Positions 1-7,282 of a DNA stretch of 64,000 bases are shown here, one piece after another. The notes under the pieces are model-generated. The model saw only the letters and a program-made list of their open reading frames with translations, was not told where the DNA came from and searched no databases. Positions within the stretch are counted from its first letter, which is position 1. Every line of letters starts with the position of its first letter. The DNA comes from Pseudomonadota bacterium (GTDB taxonomy: Bacteria > Pseudomonadota > Gammaproteobacteria > Steroidobacterales > Woeseiaceae). Position numbers and translations under genes: made by a program. The stretch is from NCBI GenBank assembly GCA_022563255.1, contig JADFNS010000002.1, forward strand, positions 62,001 through 126,000. The letters run 5' to 3'.

Positions 1-1
1 T

Positions 2-466
2 CTGCAGCGTCATCCTGCGAAACACATGATCATGCACATGGATTTCCAGCGCATCGTCGAAGATCAGTTGATCAAGGTGAACGTGCCGTTGCACTACACT
101 GGCGCCGACGTCGCCGTTGGTGTGAAAGACGGCGGTGGCAAGGTTGCCCACCTGATCAACGATGTTGAAGTGGCCTGTTTGCCGAAAGACCTGCCGGAAT
201 TCCTCGAAGTTGATATTTCCGAGCTGGAGCTTGATGCGATGTTGCATCTCTCCGACATCAAGCTGCCGGACGGTGTCGAAATACCGCAGCTTGCTCAGGG
301 TCCGGAGCACGACCATGCCATTGTTTCGATCCATGTGATCAAGGCAGCGCCGGTCGAAGAAGACGTTGTTGAGGCGGAAGCAGGGGAAGAAGCGGCAGAA
401 GCGGAGGAAGGTGCTACCGACGAGGCGACAGCCGAGCCTTCTGGCGACGAGCCCAAAGACGAGTAG
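2..466 (+). CDS. rplY: 50S ribosomal protein L25 (Ctc-type), 5' truncated by window edge
   Basis: This is the 3' part of the gene for the 5S rRNA-binding protein L25. The open frame runs in from the window edge without a stop; codons before the first ATG at 26 already give the conserved H-P-A-K...M-H-M-D-F segment of the L25 RNA-binding domain, so 26 is not the true start. The remainder is the Ctc/TL5-type beta domain, followed by an acidic Glu/Ala-rich tail of about 45 residues, common in long proteobacterial L25 proteins. It is followed by a hairpin terminator and then pth; an rplY-pth-ychF order is widespread in Gammaproteobacteria. Identification is secure; the N-terminal half cannot be seen. 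Confidence 0.93.
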   Translation: MQRHPAKHMIMHMDFQRIVEDQLIKVNVPLHYTGADVAVGVKDGGGKVAHLINDVEVACLPKDLPEFLEVDISELELDAMLHLSDIKLPDGVEIPQLAQGPEHDHAIVSIHVIKAAPVEEDVVEAEAGEEAAEAEEGATDEATAEPSGDEPKDE

Positions 467-486
467 TCGCTGTTAGCAATATTGCG

Positions 487-515
487 AAAAGACCGCCATG
501 TGGCGGTCTTTTTGT
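487..515 (+). terminator. Rho-independent terminator after rplY
   Basis: A 7-bp GC-rich stem (gaccgcc / ggcggtc) with a 4-base loop, preceded by A residues and followed by five T residues, lies 20 bases after the rplY stop codon. It separates rplY from pth. Confidence 0.85.
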
Positions 516-531
516 TTAACATCGCCACGTC

Positions 532-1110
532 ATGTCCCACTCACTAAATATCATCGCCGGCCTCGGCAATCCCGAGGAAAAGTACGAGCGTACGCTTCAC
601 AACGCCGGTTTCTGGTTTGTGAATGCGCTGGCGCGGAAGTTTGGCGGCCATTTTCGCTTCGAGAAAAAATTCGATGCCGAATGTTGTCGCATCAAATTGC
701 ACGGCGAAGATATCTGGTTGGTCAAGCCGCAGAGCTACATGAATCTCAGCGGCGGACCGATCCGGGGCGTGATCGATTATTACCGTCTCGAGGTCGCCGG
801 GTTGCTGGTGGCACATGACGAGATTGATTTACCGCCGGGCACCACGCGGCTGAAGCAAGGTGGGGGGCACGGTGGCCACAATGGTCTGCGCGACATCATC
901 AATCATTGCGGCCCGGAGTTTATGCGGCTGCGGCTTGGCGTCGGGCATCCGGGTGAGAAGAGCCAAGTGACAAATCACGTACTAAAACGCGGTGGCGCCG
1001 ATGTCGAAGCGGCGGTGGAAAAAAATATCGATGAAGCGATCGACGTTATGCCACTACTGGTGGAAGACGGTTTGAACGCAGCCCAGAAAAAATTACACAC
1101 ACGAGATTAA
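532..1110 (+). CDS. pth: Peptidyl-tRNA hydrolase
   Basis: Cytosolic enzyme that cleaves the ester bond of peptidyl-tRNA released from stalled ribosomes, recycling tRNA. At 192 aa it has the normal Pth length. The GLGNP motif is at residues 10-14, the catalytic His is H23 in T-L-H-N-A-G, the K-P-x-x-Y-M-N-L-S-G motif follows, and the acidic residue that activates the histidine is in A-H-D-E-I-D. The ATG at 532 gives the expected N-terminus. The gene ends 3 bases before ychF, so the two are probably co-transcribed. Confidence 0.97.
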   Translation: MSHSLNIIAGLGNPEEKYERTLHNAGFWFVNALARKFGGHFRFEKKFDAECCRIKLHGEDIWLVKPQSYMNLSGGPIRGVIDYYRLEVAGLLVAHDEIDLPPGTTRLKQGGGHGGHNGLRDIINHCGPEFMRLRLGVGHPGEKSQVTNHVLKRGGADVEAAVEKNIDEAIDVMPLLVEDGLNAAQKKLHTRD

Positions 1111-1113
1111 CCC

Positions 1114-2205
1114 ATGGCAATTACCTGTGGCATCGTCGGCCTGCCGAACGTTGGTAAATCGACCCTGTTTAATGCGCTGACCGCAGCTGAAATCGCGGCG
1201 GAGAACTATCCGTTTTGCACGATCGAACCGAATGTTGGCATCGTGCCGGTTCCTGATCCGCGTTTGGAAGTGCTCGCCGGCATCGTCAAGCCTGAAAAAA
1301 TTCTGCCCACGACGATGGAATTTGTTGATATTGCGGGTCTCGTGGCGGGTGCCTCGAAGGGTGAGGGCCTCGGCAACCAGTTCCTGGCAAATATTCGCGA
1401 ATCCCATGCCATCGCACACGTCGTGCGCTGTTTTGAAAACGATGATGTCACCCACGTGACCGGGAAAATCGATCCGCTCGACGACATCGATACGATCAAT
1501 ACCGAACTGGCCCTGGCCGATCTGGAATCCGTCGAGAAGCAGTACGACAAAGCGTCGCGGACGGCGAAGACCGGGCAAAAAGACGCCATCTCCCATCGTG
1601 ACGCACTGGCTGGCATCAAGGCACACCTGGATGAGGGGCTGCCTATTCGCACTTTGGATCTCGACGACCGTCAAAAAGAGATACTCAAGAGCGTACATCT
1701 GATTACGGCGAAGCCCGTCTTGTACATTGCCAACATTGACGAGAACGGCTTCAAAAACAACCCGCATCTGGACGCGGTGCGGGAGTATGCAGTGCAAGAG
1801 GGCGCGGAGATGGTGGCGATTTGCGCGTCGGCGGAAGCTGAGATCGCGTTGCTGGATGACGAGGACAAAGCGGAATTCCTGGCGGACCTCGGATTTGACG
1901 AGCCCGGCCTCAATCGCGTGATTCGGCACGGGTATTCGTTGCTCGGCTTGCAGACTTATTTTACGGCAGGCGTCAAAGAGGTTCGTGCCTGGACGACGAA
2001 GATCGGCGCCACGGCGCCGCAGGCTGCGGGCGAGATTCACACCGACTTCGAGAAAGGCTTCATCCGCGCAGAAGTCATTGCCTACGACGATTTTCTGGCA
2101 GGCAATGGTGAGCAGGGCGCGAAAGAAGCGGGCCGCCTGCGCCTGGAAGGCAAGGACTACATTGTGCAGGAAGGCGACGTCATGCACTTCCGCTTCAACG
2201 TGTAG
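1114..2205 (+). CDS. ychF: Redox-regulated ATPase/GTPase YchF (OLA1 family)
   Basis: Obg-family P-loop NTPase that associates with ribosomes and prefers ATP. The 363 aa length matches the family. The Walker A motif G-L-P-N-V-G-K-S is at residues 9-16. The G4 motif reads N-I-D-E instead of the canonical N-K-x-D, the change that defines YchF and relaxes guanine specificity. A C-terminal TGS domain spans roughly residues 275-363 (T-Y-F-T-A-G...V-M-H-F-R-F-N-V). It lies immediately downstream of pth, and the stop codon overlaps a REP-like element that may form the 3' end of the transcript. Confidence 0.97.
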   Translation: MAITCGIVGLPNVGKSTLFNALTAAEIAAENYPFCTIEPNVGIVPVPDPRLEVLAGIVKPEKILPTTMEFVDIAGLVAGASKGEGLGNQFLANIRESHAIAHVVRCFENDDVTHVTGKIDPLDDIDTINTELALADLESVEKQYDKASRTAKTGQKDAISHRDALAGIKAHLDEGLPIRTLDLDDRQKEILKSVHLITAKPVLYIANIDENGFKNNPHLDAVREYAVQEGAEMVAICASAEAEIALLDDEDKAEFLADLGFDEPGLNRVIRHGYSLLGLQTYFTAGVKEVRAWTTKIGATAPQAAGEIHTDFEKGFIRAEVIAYDDFLAGNGEQGAKEAGRLRLEGKDYIVQEGDVMHFRFNV

Positions 2206-2227
2206 TAGGAGCGCGTCTTACGCGCGA
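2205..2227 (+). repeat. REP-like element (GTAG + hairpin)
   Basis: GTAGGA followed by a 6-bp stem gcgcgt / acgcgc with a 3-base loop. The leading GTAG next to an imperfect GC palindrome is the hallmark of REP elements moved by RAYT transposases. It starts in the ychF stop codon and may act as a 3' end stabiliser or weak terminator. Confidence 0.5.
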
Positions 2228-2312
2228 TTACCCCAACTCCTATTCGCACAATGGCCGTCCATCGACATACTGTGTACCTCTACACAGCATCTCACTCGCC
2301 GGGCCTTGTGTC

Positions 2313-2335
2313 GTAGGAGCCGGCCTTGCGCGCGA
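2313..2335 (+). repeat. Second REP-like GTAG element, degenerate
   Basis: GTAGGAGCCGGCCTTGCGCG repeats the 2205 element in the same orientation (same GTAGGAGC head and CTT loop) but with a damaged left arm. The two copies are 108 bp apart in the ychF-tRNA spacer. Confidence 0.45.
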
Positions 2336-2358
2336 CCCGCATAATCATCCGGATTGTC

Positions 2359-2387
2359 TTGACAGCCACGGGCCGCATCGGGACAAT
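2359..2387 (+). promoter_or_regulatory. Sigma-70 type promoter for the tRNA gene
   Basis: A perfect TTGACA (2359-2364), a 17-bp spacer and GACAAT (2382-2387) lie 15 bp upstream of the first tRNA base, giving a predicted start near 2394. Spacing and position are ideal for a stable RNA promoter. Confidence 0.65.
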
Positions 2388-2402
2388 CTGCGACCCGAAT
2401 TC

Positions 2403-2479
2403 GGTGATGTAGCTCAGCTGGTTAGAGCGACGGACTCATAACCCGTAGGTCGGTGGTTCAAGTCCACCCTTCACCACCA
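2403..2479 (+). tRNA. tRNA with CAT anticodon (elongator Met or lysidine-type Ile2)
   Basis: The 77 nt fold as a tRNA: acceptor GGTGATG / CTTCACC, D-arm with GCTC...GAGC, anticodon loop CTCATAA, 5-bp T stem GGTGG / CCACC around TTCAAGT, discriminator A, and an encoded CCA at 2477-2479. There is a T-T mismatch in the acceptor (sixth pair) and an A-C opposition closing the anticodon loop. CAT may be elongator methionine or the C34-modified isoleucine tRNA. The T-arm TTCAAGTCCA resembles Ile2 of enterics, but sequence alone does not settle it. It is not an initiator, since the anticodon stem lacks three consecutive G-C pairs next to the loop. Confidence 0.9.
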
Positions 2480-2488
2480 AATAAAAAC

Positions 2489-2516
2489 GGCGTCCCCTTG
2501 CGGGGCGCCTTTTTTG
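2489..2516 (+). terminator. Terminator after the tRNA
   Basis: GGCG-T-CCCC / GGGG-CGCC stem with one bulged T and a 4-base loop, followed directly by six T residues, 9 nt after the tRNA CCA end. Confidence 0.85.
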
Positions 2517-2537
2517 TTTGGGGAGAGATCGATATGT

Positions 2538-2685
2538 ACCGCCGAAGGTGGTTCACAAAATCGCCTTCTGCGATTTTGGACGCACGCAGTGCGCCCGCAG
2601 GGCGAGTGCCTGGGAAGGCGCGAGGCAACTCCACCCTTCACCATCAAACTCAAAGGGGGAGCCATATGGCTCCCCCTTTGAGTTT
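2538..2685 (+). other. Hairpin-rich tract containing a split copy of the tRNA 3' part
   Basis: No credible gene lies here. Five hairpins follow one another: 2538-2552, 2557-2577 (aaaatcgc / gcgatttt), 2581-2593, 2592-2604 and the palindrome at 2646-2685. The tract also carries GGTGGTTCA (2547-2555), identical to 2452-2460 of the tRNA T-arm, and at 2630-2648 a 19-nt stretch matching the tRNA tail and CCA region (2463-2481) at 18 of 19 positions. The two pieces are separated by 74 nt of hairpins where the tRNA has only 2 nt. It could be a mobile repeat, a structured small RNA or a decayed tandem tRNA copy. Confidence 0.5.
2646..2685. repeat. 40-bp perfect palindrome
   Basis: The left half 2646-2665 is the exact reverse complement of 2666-2685 (centre gccat|atggc). 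It contains five consecutive G and five consecutive C residues and is flanked by A and T runs, so it would make a strong bidirectional terminator or cruciform. Confidence 0.9.
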
Positions 2686-2788
2686 AAAGTCCTCATAAAC
2701 CCGAATAGTCCATTCAGAGATATACTTGAGACTATACTGACTGGGTCGCCTCTATTGCCTCAGGCGCAAATCGGGAAAGGTCGTGCTC

Positions 2789-3388
2789 ATGCGAATCTCA
2801 TGCATCATTCTGGCAGCTGCTTCGTTGCTGCTTGCCACGCTTGTCTGGGGCGCCGATTTCCAGAAAGGCCTTGACGCCTACAGCTCCGCGGACTACGAGA
2901 CCGCGTTAGCCGAGTGGCAGCCCCTTGCCGAAGCTGGAGACATCGGTAGCCAGTTTGGTCTTGGCCAGATGTACGGCAACGGCTTTGGTGTAACCATGGA
3001 CGATGCGGCGGCCATCAAGTGGTACGGGCTTGCCGCCGGGCAGGGCCATGCGGCGGCGCAATGCAATCTGGCCGTAATGCATCAAAACGGCTGGGGTCTG
3101 CCGCAAAACGACGTAGAAGCCATGCGCTTGTTTGGTCTTGCGGCCGACCAGGGCGTCACCGAGGCGATGATCGCGCTGGGACGATTCTATGCGATGGATT
3201 TTGGCGAAGACTACGATCCGATTCAGGCCTACAAGTGGTTCAGCCTCGCGCTTTTGCTGGAGGACATCGACGCCAGCGCCAAGCGCGATGCGATTTCCGA
3301 CAAAATGAGTGCTGAGCAAGTCGCCGAGGGCGACGCATTGGTGGCTGCCTGGTCAGGCAGTCACGCGGGATTGCTGGCGTCGGACTGA
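2789..3388 (+). CDS. Exported Sel1-like repeat protein
   Basis: A 199 aa secreted or periplasmic protein. Residues 1-22 form a signal peptide (M-R-I-S, hydrophobic A/L core, cleavage near W-G-A). It is followed by about three Sel1/SLR repeats (pattern A-x2-G-x2-x-A-Q-x2-L-G-x-M-Y), each a helix-turn-helix of about 36 residues used for protein-protein contact, and a non-repeat tail. I place the start at ATG 2789, which has GGAAAGG 8 bases upstream; a GTG at 2783 is too close to that site. Its function is unknown. It is convergent with maiA and overlaps its end by about 28 bp. Confidence 0.8.
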   Translation: MRISCIILAAASLLLATLVWGADFQKGLDAYSSADYETALAEWQPLAEAGDIGSQFGLGQMYGNGFGVTMDDAAAIKWYGLAAGQGHAAAQCNLAVMHQNGWGLPQNDVEAMRLFGLAADQGVTEAMIALGRFYAMDFGEDYDPIQAYKWFSLALLLEDIDASAKRDAISDKMSAEQVAEGDALVAAWSGSHAGLLASD

Positions 3389-4002
3389 GCTTCCGGGGCG
3401 GCGGCCTGAAACGCTTCCAGCTTGTTGCAGTGGTCAACGGCCGCTACGAGCTTCGGATAATTGCCTAGCTCTACTTCGAAGCGTCGGGCGTTGTACATTT
3501 GCGGCACGAGCAGCGCGTCAGCCAAAGTGACGTTCTCCCCGAAGACGTACGGGCCGTTACTGGCCAACGCTTCGAGAGCTTTGAATCCTTCGTGAATCCA
3601 GTGCGCGTACCAATGCGCCATCGGGTCGGTGTCGAGTTCGGTCTTGAAATATTCCAGTATTCGCAAATTCAATAGCGGGTGAACGTCGCACGCGATCATG
3701 TTGCAAAAGGCGCGTACGCGGCTTCGCAGCGGCTGTTGATCAGGCAAGAGCGTGACGTCGGTGTACGTCTCCTCCAGGTACTCGAGCATCGCCATGGATT
3801 GTGCGATCGCCACTTCACCGTCCTCGAGAAAGGGTACGAGCATCTGCGGATTCTTTGCGCGGTAGGCGTCTTGCCGGTGCTCGGAAACGCCGGGCGCCAG
3901 CGACACGGGCACTATCTCGTGTTCGAGTCCCTTGAGATGCAGCGCGATGCGCACGCGATACGCGGCTGAGGAACGCCAGTAACTGTAGAGCTTGATCAAC
4001 AC
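3361..4002 (-). CDS. maiA: Maleylacetoacetate isomerase (zeta-class GST)
   Basis: Glutathione-dependent cis-trans isomerase converting maleylacetoacetate to fumarylacetoacetate, the penultimate step of tyrosine/homogentisate breakdown. The 213 aa protein has the zeta-GST N-terminal motif S-S-A-A-Y-R-V-R-I-A-L at residues 11-21 (usually S-S-C-S-W-R-V-R). The two serines are kept and the usual Cys is Ala. An all-helical C-terminal GST domain follows. The start overlaps the end of the upstream fumarylacetoacetate hydrolase gene by 7 bp, pointing to translational coupling in an hpd-VOC-fah-maiA operon. Confidence 0.92.
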   Translation of the reverse strand: MLIKLYSYWRSSAAYRVRIALHLKGLEHEIVPVSLAPGVSEHRQDAYRAKNPQMLVPFLEDGEVAIAQSMAMLEYLEETYTDVTLLPDQQPLRSRVRAFCNMIACDVHPLLNLRILEYFKTELDTDPMAHWYAHWIHEGFKALEALASNGPYVFGENVTLADALLVPQMYNARRFEVELGNYPKLVAAVDHCNKLEAFQAAAPEAQSDASNPA

Positions 4003-5006
4003 GCGTCTTCGTAATCGGTCACAACCTGGTCGATCGTACCGAAAATGGACGCTCCGTTGTTGTCCCGCATCTCGATTCGCACGCGATCGCCAAACTTCAT
4101 GAACGATGTGCTTGGCTTGCCGTCATTGATGGTTTCGATCGTGCGCATCTCCGCGATGCACGAATAGCCGACGCCGCCGTCCTTGATGGGTTTTCCGGGG
4201 CCGTCATCGAGTTTGTTCGAAACCGTACCCGAACCAATGATGCAGCCGGCGCACAGGGGCCGCGATTTGGCGGCATGCGCGATCAGTCGACCGAAGTCGA
4301 ACGTCATGTCGACGCCCGCTTCGGGCTTGCCGAACGCTTCGTCATTCAGGAACGAGAGCAGCGGCAGATGCAGTTTGCCGTCGCGCCAGTGATCACCGAG
4401 TTCGTCCGGCGTGATCGCAACGGGTGAGAAAGCGCTGGAAGGTTTCGACTGAAAGAAACCAAAGCTTTTCGCCAGCTCGCCCGGAATCAGATTTCGTAAG
4501 GAGACGTCGTTGACCAGCATGAGCAACTGAACGTGGCCAATCGCATCGCTCGCAGACACGCCCATCGGTACATCGTCGGTGACGACGGCGACTTCAGCTT
4601 CAAAATCGATGCCCCAGGCCTCGTCCGCTACCGGAATGTCGTCGCGGGGTCCGAGGAAGGCATCGGAACCGCCCTGATACATTAGTGGTTCGGTCCAGAA
4701 AGAATCGGGCATCTCCGCGCCACGGGCTTTGCGAACCAGTTCGACGTGATTGACGTAGGCTGAGCCGTCTGCCCACTGATACGCGCGCGGCAGGGGCGAT
4801 GCGCAAGCGGCTTCGTCGAAGCTGTCACCATCGCCCGCTTCGAGTTCTTTGGCGATAGCTTCGAGCGCGGGACGCTTGTTTGCCCAATCGTCGAGCGCGG
4901 CCTGCAGCGTTGGCGCTATATTGGCGGCCGAAATACAGCGTGTCAGGTCTTCAGATACGACAACGAGGCGACCGTCACGGCCGTGTTTGATGGATGCGAG
5001 TTTCAT
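3996..5006 (-). CDS. fah: Fumarylacetoacetate hydrolase
   Basis: Hydrolyses fumarylacetoacetate to fumarate and acetoacetate, the last step of tyrosine catabolism. The 336 aa protein has an N-terminal segment M-K-L-A-S-I-K-H-G-R-D-G and the FAH catalytic fold, with metal-binding acidic residues in G-I-D-F-E-A-E-V-A and the G-S-G-T-V-S loop. The open frame extends to 5069, but the ATG at 5006 is preferred: it overlaps the stop of the upstream VOC gene as ATGA and gives the family's N-terminus. The Fah of animals and some bacteria is longer (about 420 aa); this is the shorter bacterial form. Confidence 0.9.
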   Translation of the reverse strand: MKLASIKHGRDGRLVVVSEDLTRCISAANIAPTLQAALDDWANKRPALEAIAKELEAGDGDSFDEAACASPLPRAYQWADGSAYVNHVELVRKARGAEMPDSFWTEPLMYQGGSDAFLGPRDDIPVADEAWGIDFEAEVAVVTDDVPMGVSASDAIGHVQLLMLVNDVSLRNLIPGELAKSFGFFQSKPSSAFSPVAITPDELGDHWRDGKLHLPLLSFLNDEAFGKPEAGVDMTFDFGRLIAHAAKSRPLCAGCIIGSGTVSNKLDDGPGKPIKDGGVGYSCIAEMRTIETINDGKPSTSFMKFGDRVRIEMRDNNGASIFGTIDQVVTDYEDAC

Positions 5007-5539
5007 CCCCTGAATTCCAGTTCGTGCAGCCAGGCTGCGTGGCGTGGCGCTTTCTTGGTTTGGCTCCATTCCTCGAGCATGGCAGGTGCGACTCGTTTGA
5101 GTTCCTCAACCTGTTCCTGTGTCTGCGTGTTAGCAACCAGCTCCAGCCGGTGTCCGTTCGGATCGAAAAAATATATCGATTGAAAAATGCCGTGATTGGT
5201 CGGGCCGATGACGTCCAGGCCCTGGGCTTCGATGTGTTCTTTTGCTGCAATCAGCGCCTCGTAATCCTCGACTTCAAAAGCGATGTGCTGCACCCAGACG
5301 GGCGTGTTGCGGTCGCGATCCATTTCCGGCTGCGTCGGCAACTCGAAGAACGCGATGACGTTGCCCATGCCGCATTCGAGGAAGACATGCATGTACGGAT
5401 CCGGTTCATTGGTCGACGGGACCTGATCCTCGGCAAATGCGATCGTGAAGTCCATGTTCAGGACGCGCTGATAAAACTCAACGGTTTCCTTCGCGTCCTT
5501 GCAACGATAGGCGACGTGGTGAATCCGTTTCAATTTCAT
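5003..5539 (-). CDS. VOC-superfamily metalloprotein in the tyrosine operon
   Basis: A 178 aa protein with two beta-alpha-beta-beta-beta modules of the vicinal oxygen chelate fold. Candidate metal ligands are H8 (I-H-H-V-A-Y), E66 (F-F-E-L-P), H85 (V-Q-H-I-A-F) and E133 (R-L-E-L-V), the spacing seen in glyoxalase I and single-domain extradiol dioxygenases. A charged helical tail of about 40 residues follows. It sits between hpd and fah, 12 bp after hpd and overlapping fah by 4 bp, where hmgA is often found. No homogentisate dioxygenase is present nearby, so it may act on homogentisate or on a pathway aldehyde or adduct. The substrate is unknown. Confidence 0.85.
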   Translation of the reverse strand: MKLKRIHHVAYRCKDAKETVEFYQRVLNMDFTIAFAEDQVPSTNEPDPYMHVFLECGMGNVIAFFELPTQPEMDRDRNTPVWVQHIAFEVEDYEALIAAKEHIEAQGLDVIGPTNHGIFQSIYFFDPNGHRLELVANTQTQEQVEELKRVAPAMLEEWSQTKKAPRHAAWLHELEFRG

Positions 5540-5551
5540 GCTGAACTCCTG

Positions 5552-6631
5552 TCAGGCGTCGGCGTCGACGATGCCGCGCGTAATCTGATCGCGTTCGATG
5601 GACTCAAACAGCGCCTTGAAGTTGCCTTCACCGAAGCCGTCGTCTTTCTTGCGCTGGATGAACTCGAAGAACGTCGGTCCGACCATGTTCGCTGAAAAGA
5701 TCTGCAGCAACAAGCGCGGCTCGTCGCCATCGGTCGTTCCGTCCAGCAGGATGCCGCGCGGCTGCAATTCGTCGATGGGTTCGCCGTGCCCGGGCAGGCG
5801 CTCTTCCAGCATCTCATAGTACGCCGCAGGTGGTGCCGCCATGAATTCGATGCCCTGTTTTTTCAGCCGGTCCCAGCACTCGAAGAGATTGTCGCAACTG
5901 AACGCAATGTGCTGGATGCCTTCGCCATTGAAATCCATCAGGTATTCTTCGATCTGCCCGACGCCTTGCGATGCGTCTTCGTTCAGGGGAATACGAATCT
6001 TGCCGTCGGGCGCCGTCATCGCCTTCGACACCAGGCCCGTATGCGTACCTTTGATGTCGAAGTAACGGATCTCGCGGAAGTTAAAGAGCTTTTCGTAGTA
6101 GTCGGCCCAATACTGCATGCGACCACGGTAGACGTTGTGCGTCAGGTGATCGATGACGTCGAAGCCACAGCCTTCGGGATGCCGGTCAACGCCCTCGATG
6201 AAGATGAAATCAATGTCGTAGATTGACGTGCCTTCCTCGTATCGGTCGATCAGGTAGACAGTTGCGCCACCAATGCCCTTGATCGCTGGCAAGCGCAATT
6301 CCATCGGTCCCGTTTCGATTTCGACAGGTTGCGCGCCGTTTTCGAGCGCCAGTGAGTACGCCTTGTGCGCATCCTTGACGCGAAACGCCATGCCACAAGC
6401 GCAAGGTCCGTGTTCCCTGGCGAAGTACCAGGCAGGACTGCCGGGCTCGTTGTTGATAATGAAGTTGATATTGCCCTGGCGCCACAGTGTGACGTCTTTG
6501 GAACGATGCTTTGCGATTTCGCTAAAGCCGAGCAGGGCGAAAGCGCTTTCGAGGACTGCCGGGTCGGGGGACGCGAATTCGACGAATTCGAAACCGTCGA
6601 GGCCCATCGGGTTGTCAAAAAGGTCTGCCAT
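5552..6631 (-). CDS. hpd: 4-Hydroxyphenylpyruvate dioxygenase
   Basis: Non-haem Fe(II) enzyme converting 4-hydroxyphenylpyruvate and O2 to homogentisate and CO2. The 359 aa length matches bacterial HPPD. It has two VOC domains; the Fe ligands are H162 (I-D-H-L-T-H), H241 (I-Q-H-I-A-F) and E323 (F-F-E-F-I-Q-R-K). The frame opens at 6664, but ATG 6631 (M-A-D-L-F-D-N-P) gives the family N-terminus and follows a GAGGACAG-like ribosome site. It is the first gene of the operon and divergent from an Lrp/AsnC regulator across a 137-bp AT-rich spacer. Confidence 0.96.
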   Translation of the reverse strand: MADLFDNPMGLDGFEFVEFASPDPAVLESAFALLGFSEIAKHRSKDVTLWRQGNINFIINNEPGSPAWYFAREHGPCACGMAFRVKDAHKAYSLALENGAQPVEIETGPMELRLPAIKGIGGATVYLIDRYEEGTSIYDIDFIFIEGVDRHPEGCGFDVIDHLTHNVYRGRMQYWADYYEKLFNFREIRYFDIKGTHTGLVSKAMTAPDGKIRIPLNEDASQGVGQIEEYLMDFNGEGIQHIAFSCDNLFECWDRLKKQGIEFMAAPPAAYYEMLEERLPGHGEPIDELQPRGILLDGTTDGDEPRLLLQIFSANMVGPTFFEFIQRKKDDGFGEGNFKALFESIERDQITRGIVDADA

Positions 6632-6768
6632 CGTGCTGTCCTCATGCTTACAAACGTTTTCCACATTATGCGCGTTCTAAGCAGAAATAGTGCCCAGATA
6701 GTGCTAAATTACTGCGAATAAGGTAGTAAACATTTCATAATAATGCGTTTAATGGGTAATTATATTCA
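6632..6768. promoter_or_regulatory. Divergent hpd / Lrp-family regulator control region
   Basis: A 137-bp spacer between two divergent starts, markedly AT-rich, with CATAAT on the minus strand (6664-6669) as a possible -10 for hpd. AT-rich flexible DNA is typical for Lrp/AsnC binding. I cannot define the operator precisely. Confidence 0.45.
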
Positions 6769-7233
6769 ATGAAACTTTCCAGAGCCGATCGCCGTCTCCT
6801 GAACGAGTTGCAACTCGACGCAACGCGCAGTCAAAGTGAGCTTGCCGAACTTGCTGGCATGTCGAGGACCTCGATCTGGCGGCGCATCAGGGAATTTGAG
6901 CAGGCTGGATTGATCGAGCGGCAGGTCGTGCTGCTGAATCCGAAAATTGCGGGGTTCAATATTCAAGTCTTGTTGCTCGTTGCGATGACCGAACACACTG
7001 ACGAAAACCGCCAAAGTTTCGAACGCCATGTGTCATTGCTGCCCGAGGTCACAGAGTGTTTTTCTGTCTCGGGTGAACGTGACTATGTCCTGCACGTCCT
7101 TGTTAAGGATATGGATAGTTACAACGACTTTCTGAACGCGCAGATTCTCAAACATTCCGCCGTTCGATCGGCGAGTTCGACCTTCGTGCTGCGGCGCGTT
7201 AAATATTCGACCGCGCTGCCGCTAAAGGATTAG
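6769..7233 (+). CDS. Lrp/AsnC family regulator, divergent from tyrosine operon
   Basis: A 154 aa DNA-binding protein. An N-terminal winged helix-turn-helix (residues 1-60: D-R-R-L-L-N-E-L-Q...S-E-L-A-E-L-A-G-M-S-R-T-S-I-W-R-R) is followed by the RAM effector-binding/oligomerisation domain (V-S-G-E-R-D-Y-V-L-H-V and the conserved D-Y-N-x-F patch). Such proteins form octamers or hexadecamers and sense amino acids. Divergence from hpd suggests it controls tyrosine catabolism, perhaps sensing an aromatic amino acid. It closely resembles the regulator at 13721, including the S-S-T-F-V-L-R-R-V-K-Y-S-T-A-L-P ending. Confidence 0.9.
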   Translation: MKLSRADRRLLNELQLDATRSQSELAELAGMSRTSIWRRIREFEQAGLIERQVVLLNPKIAGFNIQVLLLVAMTEHTDENRQSFERHVSLLPEVTECFSVSGERDYVLHVLVKDMDSYNDFLNAQILKHSAVRSASSTFVLRRVKYSTALPLKD

Positions 7234-7282
7234 TCGGTCGGGTTCAACTCCGGGCGAGGGACCGGCGTTTTTTTAACGTCAG

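Noticed and set aside
1093-2187. 364-codon minus-strand frame opposite ychF
   Set aside because: It is fully contained in a strongly conserved gene and has no recognisable family.
2403-2685. Prophage or island attachment at the tRNA
   Set aside because: The repeat of the tRNA tail would fit an att pair, but only 167 bp lie between and no integrase is nearby.
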